DNA of 64,000 nt. It comes from Lepas anatifera (lineage: Eukaryota; Arthropoda; Thecostraca; Lepadidae). The stretch spans positions 62,001 through 126,000 of the forward strand of contig JAOTON010000396.1 in assembly GCA_034440635.1 (NCBI GenBank). Direction: 5' to 3'. The notes beneath the pieces are model-generated. The model had not been told where the DNA came from and made no database searches. It saw nothing but the letters and a program-made list of their open reading frames with translations. Positions 53,882 through 64,000 of the stretch are shown in pieces (positions within the stretch are counted from its first letter, which is position 1; every line of letters begins with the position of its first letter). A program made the translations under genes and the position numbers.

Positions 53882-54104
53882 GTTGGAGACAGCAAGTCTC
53901 CGCTCAGAGCGATAGATATGTTTTCGAATTACAGCCGCACATCCTAATATATTATATGTCAAGCATGTTTCACCATTACGATAGAATTTTGAAAGGCCAA
54001 GAAGTCTCTTTAACACTGTGTGATATGCGACAAAGAAACCTCGCATTGAAATGTTGTCATACTGCCACCACAGCTGCGCACAGTAAATGGGTGAACAGTA
54101 AGTA
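53882..54104 (-). pseudogene. LINE ORF2, C-terminal part beyond the P2 insertion
   Basis: On the minus strand the frame reads YCSPIYCAQLWWQYDNISMR, then GFFVAYHTVLKRLLGLSKFY and GETCLTYNILGCAAVIRKHI. This is the segment after the RT core of CR1/L2-like LINEs (the conserved FYG-x-x-LW / YN-x-x-LR-x-L-G-L-P pattern). It continues the frame that stops at 54956, with one TTAA removed. It is cut off at about 53882 by a hAT-like terminus, so the 3' end of the LINE is missing. Confidence 0.75.
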
Positions 54105-54955
54105 TTAACACGCGCATTGACGGGGGTCTGAGCCACCTTCGCATTGACGGGGGGGGCGGGTACCCGCCCCCCTAAGATCTCGAGAACCACGGTAGGTAGC
54201 GAAAAACGGTAAACGGCGTTGGGCTGCCCATCCACTTCTCCATCGAAAACATTTGAACCATTTTTTTGTCAGGTCACATTTAAGGTCACGAGAGGTCAAA
54301 ACATGCCCGTCATAGGGATAACATGTAAATTCAGTTTTTCGGCCAGTACATCTGAACAAGTAAAGATAGAGCAAAACAACTTAAACTATATGAATCCTCT
54401 TAGCAAGCCGAATCGAATGATATATAATTTGACCTTGCTAGGTCAAATCAAGGATTTGACCTGACCTGAGGTCAGGTCAGGGTCAAATTATATAAAATGC
54501 ATATCATTAGAACCGCAAAGCCCAGGCGAGTCTAATGCAGCTAAAATAAATGCTCTATCACCATCCGTTACTGAGTTATTCCGTAAAAACCATTTTTCCC
54601 ATGTATTTCCAATGGAGAGGTCATGCCTCTTACCTGACCTTAGGTCATCGATATCAAAAATACCGGAACATATTTTAGATAACTCGGTGGGGCCATTATG
54701 TGATATGAGTTTCAATCGGATAAGTTCACCCTGCTCCGACTTATGCTATCTTAAACTTTTTTTGAGGTCGGGTCACTTGACCTGTACTGGTGACCTGACC
54801 TGAGATGACCTAACCTTAAAATTTTCACAGAAGTTGTAAAAATGATGAGGGAAAAGGTATACCAAGTACGGCGGCGCTACGCGCCGCCGTTTTTCTACTG
54901 TCTCCGAAAAACCCGAGGGGGGGCGGGTACCCGCCCCCGTCAATGCGCGTGTTAA
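54105..54955. mobile_element. TTAA element family P2, complete copy nested in a LINE
   Basis: The element proper is 54109-54951 (843 bp), with intact TTAA at 54105-54108 and 54952-54955. Ends CACGCGCATTGACGGGGG and CCCCCGTCAATGCGCGTG are inverted. The interior has paired words such as AGGTCAAATCAAGGATTTGACC and TGACCTGAGGTCAGGTCA, and a subterminal hairpin ACGGCGGCGC-TAC-GCGCCGCCGT at 54868-54890 followed by TTTTT. It lies inside the LINE ORF2; removing the element and one TTAA rejoins the LINE frame. Confidence 0.93.
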
Positions 54956-55799
54956 ACAATTTCAATTTGACATCGACAGAGCACATATGTAAAAGTTTTA
55001 TAAGCATATTTCCTTGGGCATAGGTTTGCTGCCTTTGCCGCTTTATATCCATATCGTCTTTTAAATCATCGCAAATAACATGTCCTAAATATTTAACACT
55101 TTTAACAGATTTTATGGGCTCACCATTCAAATTGAAGGAAAACTTAACATTGTTGTAACATTTGTCAGGCTGAAATGTCATGGTCACACTTTTGTCTTCA
55201 TTAAACTTAATGTCATGCTCATTGCCATAGTGTTCACATTTGTTTAGAATCCTACACATCCCTCGTGCAGAGGGAGACATGACCACCAAATCATCAGCGT
55301 ACATAAGATGGTTTATCATCGTATTGCCTATGACAACCAATAGACTCTGAATTTAGTGAGACGCTCAGATCATCCATATAGACATTGAAGACGAAAGGGG
55401 ATAACAATCCTCCCTGCCTTACCCCATTAGTGACAGTGAATTTAGAGGAAATTGAGTTGCCCCATCTCACGCACATCTCCTGCTGCCCGTACCAAAAGAT
55501 CAGTATCTTGAGAAAATAGTCTGGTACACCTCTGTCAGCAGGTTTTTTAAACAGTTTACTGTGATTCACTCGATCGAATGCTTTACTAGCTTCCAAAAAA
55601 CATGTAAAGACAGTACCACTCAAACAGCGATAGGAATCTATTAGTTCCTTCAGCAGATAGATACATTGGTCTGTGCCATGACATTTTTTAATGCAAACTG
55701 AGTGTGTTGGGTTTCCATAAAAGGTACACATCTAGTCAAAATAACTTGTTCCAAGAGCTTGCTCATGATACTCGCCACTGCAATAGGCCTATAATTATT
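54956..55799 (-). pseudogene. LINE ORF2, reverse transcriptase core, frameshifted
   Basis: Three adjoining minus-strand frames give NNYRPIAVASIMSKLLEQV, then FLEASKAFDRVNHSKLF (motif A Asp), VRQGGLLSPFVFNVYMDDL, then HLMYADDLVVMSPSARGM (the YADD catalytic box at about 55290-55301), KSVKYLGHVI and QRQQTYAQGNMLIKLL. Frame changes occur near 55731-55745 and near 55335, and a TAA at 55800-55802 separates it from the endonuclease part. The RT would prime DNA synthesis at the nicked target; this copy is dead. Confidence 0.88.
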
Positions 55800-57443
55800 T
55801 TAGCATGTTATCATGCCAGCCTTATTTTTAACCACTGAAATTAATGTCACCTCTAACATTTCCTTTGGGACAAATCCATGAACTAAAATAGATGTGAAAA
55901 GATTCCCCAGTAAGCCGAATAATGTTTCAGGGGCATTCTGAATGTATTCAGCAGTAATATCATCCAAGCCAGAAGCTTTATTAGGTTTCTGTTGTATAAT
56001 TGCATTTCTTATTTCCTCACATGACACCAAAATATCTTCAATAGATGTGATTCGGGAACCATATTCTGAACCTCCATCATTTATACAACTTAGAAGGGCT
56101 TTGAAATGCTTTTTCCATTCTTCTGTTATTGCTTTTTCTCCACTAACTCCATCTATAATAGTTGGCAAAGGTACCTTGCCGCCCTGAATATGCTTAATGT
56201 CATGCCAAAAAGATCGAGGATCACCTTCAGCCATTTTTCTAGCAAGTGAATCTCTACATATTTCATCTTTGTGTTTCTTAATATATCTTATTGCATACTT
56301 GCACTGCGAATTTGAATAGCGATTAAGTTCAAATAGGAGACCTGTATTGGGTTTCCCTGCAGCAACCCACAATTTTCTATTATCTCTAGCTATACTGTAC
56401 AAAGCAGCAACATATTGACTCCAACCAGGTCTTTGCGTTTTCTTGGACCTACAAACTTTTTCTTGTGTCTGGTTTCCTGCTGATTGTAAAATTTCAATTA
56501 TGTTTCCATATGTCTGACTTATGTCACGATGGTGGCTCTCGTTAATACAATTAGGATTCTGGCAGTCCAGCGAAAAAGGAATATCTAGTCTCTGGAGCTT
56601 CTGAAGAACGCAATTTTTATAAAACCCACGCTGTTCATTAGATAAAGAATTCCATTTAAGCCTAGATTTTACAGCTCGGTTGGTTTTTGGGATATATTGT
56701 TTTGGAATACTATTAACAGATATGTTAAATACCATTGGAATATGATCTTCATCAGTGACATCATACATACTTTTTATATCACTGATAGCTCCATGACAGT
56801 CAGCACTAGATACAACATGGTCAAGCCATGAATCTGTTGACCAAGCAGCACTTACAAATGAATAACTGTTAGCAGAAAGCATGTCGGTAGATGAAACTGT
56901 AAGACTGCTATTTGTACAAAATGAGTGAAATGACTCAGAAAATATAGAGTTAGGATTCCTCAAATCAACGTTCCAATCTCCTACGATGGCAAAACAAGAG
57001 GTATAAAGGTCCTGTATGATAGAATATAAGCAGCCTAAGTTTTCCAGATATTGCTCATGGTTGGCAGTGCATTGGTAAGGCATATACACATTCATTAACA
57101 CAAGTTTCCTATCTTCTATGGTAATTTCAATACCGACACACCAGTCCAACCCAAATTCCAAACCTCTGACAAACTGCTGAAGATTATGCCTGTACATAAT
57201 GTCTACCCCTCCTCTTGCATAACCAGTTACCAGGCTGTCCCTATAGTCAGTGGGGGCAAGCCCAATCCCATAAAATTCCTCATGTAGGGAATTCAAGTGT
57301 TTCAGATTTTGCTTACTTTGCCAAGTCTCCTGGAAAAGAAGTACATCACAGGAATCAAAGAACTGCTCTACATCTGGACGCAAATGTAGGCCTCGCTTTG
57401 AAATTGGCAAACCTCTACTATTATAGCTGCAGACTTTTAACAT
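55800..57443 (-). pseudogene. LINE ORF2, AP-type endonuclease and linker
   Basis: The frame starts MLKVCSYNSRGLP and shows the endonuclease signature in order: SYNSRGL, LLFQETW, NVYMPYQ, VGDWNVD, DSWLDHVVSS and DEDHIPMVF (AP-endonuclease family N, QE, GDWN, S-x-LDH and DH motifs). This domain nicks target DNA for target-primed reverse transcription. A long linker with ARKMAEGDPRSFWHDIK and NKASGLDDITAEYIQ (entry to RT) follows. The frame is open for 547 codons and ends in a TAA at 55800 that sits in mid-domain. It starts 33 bp after the ORF1 stop. Confidence 0.92.
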
Positions 57444-57478
57444 CCTTACTTACTTTGTGTTTTTCTCGGCTCCCTCCA

Positions 57479-58690
57479 CTAACGAACATAAGCGTTATCA
57501 GGCCATAGGTCTTCTTTCATGAACACCCTACTGTCATCACATTTGCACGTTATGTGGAATGATTTGTAAGACTGATGTCTTGTAGGTACGGATTCGACAT
57601 TCACATTGAGGGATAGCTTCTCATCCAAATAACTTTTTAGTTGCACTGCTGTCACATCTGTGCCAAACCTGGACGCAAATATACTGGCATTATTCCTACG
57701 CCATGGCTTCACAGTCTGAAGGCCTGAATTCTTCACACAGCCCGTGACAAATTGATGGGTTTTCTTACTTGCTTCCCTAGAATTGTCTGTTGCTGCATTG
57801 CGGAGTTTAAGAGAGCCACTATCACCAGGTTGATCCTTTGTAATTATAGATGTTTTGTGAGAATCAAAATCACCTGGAACAGACCTAAGCTTCCCATTGA
57901 TTCTTTTGACAGTGTGCCATAGCTTAAGTTTGTCGGCATACGTGGGCTCCACGTCTAAACATTCGTCCTGTGGCTTGATTTTAGGTCGGGCCCCACCTCC
58001 AAGGCATGGCACGGCTTGAGGCTTTTCAGGATCAGAAGGGCCCGTCAGGCCTCCTACAGCACCTGCAGAGTTTGTGTTTGACACACCTAAGCTTGAATTT
58101 TCACAGACAGGTTCTTTCAAAGTTTGTTTAACATCTACCATGGGCATAGGGATTTCCCTCTACTTTCGTTCAGGAGGCGCTCCAGACTCAAGTTTTGTCA
58201 CACGTTCACATAGTTTGTTCATCATCGCATTCGATGTCTTAGATGACTCAGCATGAGCTTTGCCTGATTTGCCAAGCAAATCTACAGCTTCTTTAACATT
58301 CATTTCCTGAGCCTCTACAGTAGCTTTTAACAGAGACAGTTCCGTCCTGGTATTCTGTACCTCCTTAAGAAGGTTGGAAACGTCGATACTGTTAAACGTT
58401 GTTGGCGGCAACTTACCTAAATTCTGTGCCACAAATGCCGGGATGTCACTTCCCTTTTCTTGAAGAAGCTTTATGATGTCTTCCAAGTTATGCGTTTTTT
58501 TCTTGGGACCCTGGCGTCTGATCAATCTTCCATGGGATTTCTCGGCACATAGGTCGAAGAGTAGAAATTTCGAATTTTCAATATCATTTTCTGAGAAAGT
58601 AGAACAGCAAAGTTGAATGATTGTTTCTGGAGGCAGGCAATCTAACTTGTTCACGATAAAGCAAAGGAGCTCATCGATGACGGGAGACAT
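57479..58690 (-). pseudogene. LINE ORF1, interrupted by one in-frame TAG
   Basis: The frame runs from ATG at 58690 (a second upstream ATG is at 58705) to the stop at 57479, with one in-frame TAG at 58160-58162. The first half (MSPVIDELLCFIVNKLDCLP, SENDIENSKFLLFDLC, a helical stretch around 58250-58330) and the second half (GSLKLRNAATDN, FVTGCVKNS, ASRFGTDVTAVQLKSYL, LWPDNAYVR) match the two-part ORF1 of CR1/L2-like LINEs: an N-terminal module and a C-terminal RNA-binding part. Without the TAG it would be about 403 codons. The TAG context PERK-stop-REIP keeps the same frame on both sides. Confidence 0.82.
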
Positions 58691-58705
58691 GATGAAGAGT
58701 ATCAA

Positions 58706-61700
58706 CTTAGTTATTTCATTTAATGAAGTGAAATTGCGGCCCCTATATTTTAATCACCTTATGCATATAATGAATAGAATTTGTTGAAAGGGCATGCATT
58801 TATTTGATCAACTCAGGCCTACTTAATAGCCGAAAGAAATAAATTTACCTTCGCTCAAGAGATCACCGGTGTTTATTGTTTTCTGCTGCAGGTGCCACCA
58901 ACAGCCAATCAAAGGTCAGAAATCAACAGCCAATCAGAATCGAGATTAGTCTTACTGCAAACAGCTGTTAGTGCTGAACCTGTCCTTATTTTGACACGCT
59001 CTGGAAAATTCGTAAAAATAATATTCTTCACTGAAGTTTTTGCAAAACGTCTGATGGTTTCACAAATAAAAATCTTTTAGCTTTCTGTTCAACCATATAA
59101 GTTTTGTTGATACAGTTCTAAAATAGGTTATTTAGAGCTTCGAAAAAGTGCAATTTCTCCAATGCCCTGCATAGTAACTGTTGTGCCTCTCCAGCCATGA
59201 TGACGTAATGCTGCCAAACAACTTGAACGGGGTCTGGTGCAGATATCAGAGAGGGGTGCGTACTTGCACACATGGCGTACGACTCTGAATGTATTCAATG
59301 TTATAATTTTCTTAGACGAATATATGTCGTAAATTTCATCCCGATCTGATTCTGAATTAACTTCTGAATTAGAGCATTCGGTAGGGTGCAATCCTCTGAC
59401 CCTTTTCTCGTGTACATGCGTGCGAGCTTTTTAACTTGGGGTAAACTGGCCTTCACAATTTAATTCCCACCATTGTTGATCACTGCACACCAAGAGGGAA
59501 CTCCATGACTTCCCATCCAAATGCTTATTAACGAGCTAAAGCTCACCAGTACCCCACGCATCCCTTGTATGTTCAGTCAGTAATTAAACTCATTCAACAA
59601 GGCGAAGATCACGTCGAGGTAATAATTGATTATGGAAAGAACTCCTCTATGGTACGAAATAAGCCTCTGGATATGCATGACATCATGATCTGGCAACTAT
59701 TACTCTATTCAATGGGGTTCGATAGGCTCACTTCTCACCGTGATGTCAGCATGTCGTCACGCTAACAGCTGCAGCCGGATCCTTAGGTACATTTTGGGTA
59801 TATTTCAGGTAGGTTCTTAGCTTTTTTCTACCGAAATTTTGAGTTCCAAGACAAAGGATATGTTGAGTATCGGGTTTTCCGGCATGCTTTACAACTTGGC
59901 TATCTCAGTTAAAATCGCGTTATAAAGGTGCGACATTCCTTTTCACAAAAGCAGTACAGAAATCGTGCATATCAAAGAGCAGGCCTATTTGTTATGATAG
60001 TAGTAATATCACAGTAGCAAGTTTTGAGTGTTCTACCATATTTCTGTGAAAAGCAAAGATAAAACAACGAACAAAAAGTTTGCCTCATCTTCACAGAACA
60101 GCGATGGCATCTTTTCTCCCAGACGTCTCATAGGCAGCTTCAATCCGACGATCTGTCGTCGTCTCTCCTTAAATTTCGCACGTTTAATCCGGGGAGCATC
60201 GTCAGCCGCCGTTGCTTGACGCAGGTGCTCCAGGCCTGTCGAAATCACGGTGAAACAATATTTCAGAGTGTATGTGCGGTTTCAGCACACGCCCTGCTCC
60301 CCCGTCTGCATTTACCCTACATAGGGTTGCGAACACGATATAGTTTGGATGAAATGATTATGAAGGAAAACCGGTCATTTTTGGGAGTGGTTAACGCTGA
60401 AGGTATAAAAAGTTTAAGAAAATCTCAAATTAGATTCAATGTTTGAGTCTAGCCTCCAATCTAGACGCGTTAGAGCTAATAGAGCGAAAATAACTAATCC
60501 TTTCATACACTTAAACGAATGGTTCGAAAAATTCACAGGTATCAGGTTTCTTGATAATTAAACAATATCAAATCGAAGAAAATTGTATTTTACTTCAAAT
60601 AAAACTGTTAAACAACATTCATTAAACAAAAATATTATTCTTCACATTAGATGGTATAGTTGGGTTAAGGGAAAGCGAAGGGAGTGAAAGGAGATGTGAA
60701 TGTTTCGCTAGAGATGTGGACAAAATTGAGATCGAAAACTTTTCTATCTGTTACAGTTTCACCTATATCCAAGCCAAAGTGTCACAGAAAATTGTGATCT
60801 CTGTATCCTGATTCTCAGCTCTATCCAGATTGTCTCATTGCACATGGAAACTGGGTCTATGTTTTGCCATGGCCAGAAACAAGCAGTGCATAATTTGACA
60901 ATAATGCAGGAGTCATTTAAAATAATCAGGTGTCCATTATGCACATTGATGACACACTAAAAATAAGCATGGGAGCCAGTCAGGATAAATGCAGTGTGAT
61001 TGGGGGGATGACCCATTTATTCATGTACATATATTGACAGCAAGATCATCATCATCCATTAGGTATACACAGCTTTATCATTGAAGCCTTACACATACAT
61101 TACTGCAGTGGCACCTACATACAGGATATGGTGCCCTACTACAAAAAGCACCAGCTGATTCAATTTTTTTCAAAGCACTCACTTGGTACAGCCCAATATG
61201 GAACATAACCACAACTAATGTGCTGGGCATGCAACAGTGTTTTTTTATAGATTTGTGTATAACCAAAGGAATAAAAGCACTTTGAACTGGTTGATGAGGT
61301 CATTATCCCCCAACTTTGGCAAACAAAAATTGACTTACTGAAAAGCATAACTGTTTATGAAGGAAGCTCTTGTAATTGAGCTTTTAGTGCCTTCCCAGCT
61401 ATGATTTTTTGTTTTGTTGAGTTGATGGGTGTAGATAGAGTCCTAATAAGTCGCAAATAATACCAAGTCAGCTATATACTCAGGTGGAGCAAAGCAAGGT
61501 GGTGATGAAAAGCTTTACATATAAAAACATATGATTTGAATTTAGAGATAAATCTATTTGATAAATATTTATTAAGTACACCTATTTGGAAGTTAGGAAA
61601 ATATGTCAACATTGCAAGCAGGTCCTAATTCAATGTCTCGAATTTCACTATGAAAAATTAACATATTGTTGCCTTCAATCGTTTGTGAATATGTATGGAT

Positions 61701-62021
61701 TATAGGATGAAGAACAGATAACTAATAAATCACATTATATGAAAAGGGTACTCAGTGTATAAGGGACTCTGAGGAAGAAATTCATATGAGGGTTTGTGGT
61801 TATTTAGTTAGCCAATTTGTGTTTCCACTTCTTCATTTTGTTGAGAGATGCATGGGGCGTATGCTTACTGGGGGAGGAGGTTTGTGGCCTTTATCTGACC
61901 TGGGAGGTTCATTGGAAAGTGAGGAACTACGCGAGGAAGCGGACGGGGGGTAAACAATGGATTGGAGATGCCGAGCAGTGCATTTGTGGGAAGGGTGTTG
62001 ACTAGTGATCCCATCCATCTT
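58706..62021. other. Mostly non-coding stretch, including LINE 5' flank
   Basis: The first 100-200 bp may be the LINE 5' untranslated region. Beyond that, small frames such as 59128-59391 (minus) have no recognised homology or splice context. There are no MITE ends, tRNA-like boxes or tandem arrays of note. Confidence 0.4.
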
Positions 62022-62247
62022 CTTATGGCAGGATCTATGGTTTCCGATTGGGGTGGTGGGGGCATCTGGATCAGCGGGCGCCAATTCTGGTCGGCAAAAC
62101 CTATCAAGTTGGCGCCAAATTCTACCGCGGGGCGCTGATACTCGCATCCCGGGGAACGAGCTTTTAGGGAGAGTCATCGGAAATTCCAAAGGGGCGTCGA
62201 GCATCAATTGAATGGGGGCATGTGCTTCTCCCCCTGGATCCACCTAT
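62022..62247. mobile_element. hAT-like MITE, GGCGGATCCAGG family, diverged
   Basis: CTTATGGCAGGATCTATGGTTTCCGATTGG at the left and CCCCTGGATCCACCTATTC at the right are diverged inverted ends. The diagnostic interior CGGCAAAACCTATCAAGTTGG, CGCCAAATTCTACCGCGGG, GATACTCGCATCCCGGGG is in order. Boundaries are approximate. Confidence 0.72.
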
Positions 62248-64000
62248 TCCTTGTGAGGGTTCCACCTATTCCTTGCGAGATTGGCATTCTCTATTTTCTG
62301 CCGCTCCCAGTTTAGGCAACGAGTATGACCCCTGCTTCTGTCAGACTCCTGGAAGCCTGTTTTCCTGTCAGGGCTAGGGGCGGAAAATTTCGCCCCTTCG
62401 TGGGATATATGGTATAATGCAAAACGTCATCAGAGATGGAAAAAAGAAAGCGAAATAGTGGGGGCAACATTCATATTGGCAATGTCCGGGAACCATGCAC
62501 CAATATAGCTTTCTCAACTTTTGATACTTTTCATCTTGGCTGACCTGTTTCCGCCTGTGCCAAACCCAGGTGAACGTAATAGTCTTGTCGCTCTAATCCG
62601 TTCTCTGGGTGAATTTTATTTTTTCGGTCTTGCAACCGAATGCATACCAAAGATGCTTGTAGCATTCATTGGACTGCGAAAAACTGCACCTGCGTGAAAC
62701 CCCTTAATTACAATACCAAAGCACGCTTATGACATCACACGGTTATGAAATATAAGACTGAGAGCAGCAGCGGATTCAGGACTTCATTTCGGACGGGGAT
62801 AGGGGTATTTGCCTCAGATCAGCCTCTGCTTATTTATTTACTATATGCACTCGGAGTTTTTACTGCAAGAAGGAACGACCAGGTACACAGAAAGAATTTA
62901 TTACAAGGTACAAGCTTAAAATTATGTTTCTACAAGTTTTACCATTGCGGAACAATAGTTGCACCGTAGTTTAATTACCGAAGTAAAACAACCCTGGTTA
63001 CGTCACTAGCATAAAACAATGCAGTTACTACGGAACGACAACCTTGCCTTGTGCCACAATAGTGCGCTCCTCGTTCATACCTGGTTCATACCTTGCTTGC
63101 GCACCAGCGCTGCACTAACTGAATACTAGGCGTTGTAGTGGCATTGTAAATAGCTGGTAGGTAAAGCTAGGGCGTTGTTGCACCCTTGCTCGGTCATTGT
63201 CGTTTGACTATGGTTTCAAATACCTGCTCGGGTTACGGCCGCCATCTTGCTTTCTGTTTACGCGTGGCACTACACAGTGGCCTGGCACGCATGCCGTGTA
63301 GGTTAGAATATATGTGACTTATTTTAATCAATCGTGAAACTTTGGAAGCTGTCTGGAATATTTGTCAGTGATCTGCGAGTGGAAAGTATTGTTCTCTGTT
63401 CCAATAGTTGAAAAGTGAGGCATTTTGGAATGGTCAATCGAGGTCCGGGTAAGTAGGTATGTGGTTACTTCAGGCATGTATGCCATATTGGTATTAAGGC
63501 TCATATTTTCGTGTCAAACGAGCACAGACTATTTGATCATATGGCTTAGGTACCTGCAGTGGGTAAAACCTAATTGTGTTTGCCTTATGGGCCCTTTTGA
63601 AAAATAGGGTGAGTTGAGTTCCAATATGACCTTGTTGGTGTCTTCAGATGGATCGGCGCCTGATGAGTGATGCTGTGTTTTACCGATATGGGTAAGACAA
63701 CGTGTGGGTTATTTTCTTGCTTGAGAGGTGGCTTAATGCTTATCCTTTTTCTACCGATGGTCTTCCGGTTGCGTTTGGGGCCAGAAAACGCTTTAGCTTT
63801 CGCATAGAGACTGAAAAGTTCCTTTTGAAGCAGAGGTAGGTACAACACTGAGAGAAATTTTCACTAAGTTACAGCCTCGTAACGAGGGCTGAAGAACCCT
63901 AAAGTTTGTGTTCTAAATGTCTGCATCATTAGCAAGCATTTACCAGTTTTTTACTCCAAAAACTAACATTGCGGGCCCAAAAGTTAGCACGGGAACAAAG
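62248..64000. other. Non-coding stretch with a YY1-like motif
   Basis: CAGCAGCGGATTCAGGAC near 62766 is another weak hAT-like terminus. GGCCGCCATCTTGC at 63238-63251 matches the YY1-type motif found in TATA-less promoters. About 190 bp downstream, an ATG (63430) is followed after 19 bp by a perfect donor GTAAGTAG. No further exon could be linked in phase, so no gene is claimed. Confidence 0.3.

Overview
This is eukaryotic, almost certainly animal, nuclear DNA that is packed with transposable elements. The evidence is: interrupted coding segments with GT/AG borders, tRNA-derived repeats, non-LTR and Ty3/gypsy-type retroelement remnants, many short inverted-repeat elements with 8-bp or TTAA target-site duplications, microsatellites and minisatellites, and no operons or dense reading frames. 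The repeat mix would suit an arthropod, possibly a chelicerate, but the sequence alone does not fix the species. I found no intact host gene, rRNA or functional tRNA, and no CRISPR array.

Layout. 0-0.35 kb: ends of a hAT-like MITE and of a TTAA element. 1.06-3.46 kb: truncated copy A of a long-armed fold-back hAT element; an inverted, complete copy B lies at 17.39-20.06 kb with an 8-bp duplication (CTAAGCAT). 3.5-10 kb: tRNA-like fragments, two possible hAT-bounded segments, and G/C-rich minisatellites that enclose a broken gypsy-type gag-pol fragment with its LTR remnant (about 7.5-9.75 kb, minus strand). 10-16.5 kb: a TTAA-element fragment, an inverted duplication at 11.2-12.2 kb, a LINE C-terminal relic (13.45-13.96 kb), a hairpin-rich segment (14.6 kb) and an orphan terminal exon (16.0 kb). 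16.6-17.0 and 25.75-26.1 kb: inverted copies of one hAT MITE. 20.84-21.86 kb: a complete TTAA element (family P1). 24.7 and 32.87 kb: matching 28-bp inverted ends next to TTAA, which could bound one nested 8.2-kb element. 29.7-31.75 kb: a LINE tail, then a P2 and a P1 element abutting on one shared TTAA. 33.5-36.4 kb: a GCGCC-rich satellite with a 375-381-bp higher-order period. 40.0-46.3 kb: the best gene in the window, a multi-exon hAT-transposase-like gene on the minus strand with an N-terminal zinc finger, three disabling lesions and well-preserved splice sites. 48-52 kb: more hAT MITEs, a P2 element and a possible two-exon fragment. 53.3-58.7 kb: a nearly full-length LINE (ORF1 and ORF2, minus strand), broken by stops and frameshifts, with a P2 element inserted exactly at a TTAA in ORF2. 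58.7-64 kb: mostly non-coding, with one more MITE.

How it works together. Cut-and-paste DNA elements dominate. Three hAT-type non-autonomous families with 8-bp duplications (fold-back, the GGCGGATCCAGG family, the GCAAAGTATGG family) and three TTAA-type families (P1, P2, P3) share the window with a hAT-transposase-like gene that has lost its frame. P1 and P2 carry an unusual density of AGGTCA/TGACCT hexamers, the nuclear-receptor half-site. The most interesting objects are the 2.67-kb fold-back element with about 1.18-kb arms, the AGGTCA-loaded TTAA elements and their shared-TTAA junction, and the higher-order GCGCC satellite.
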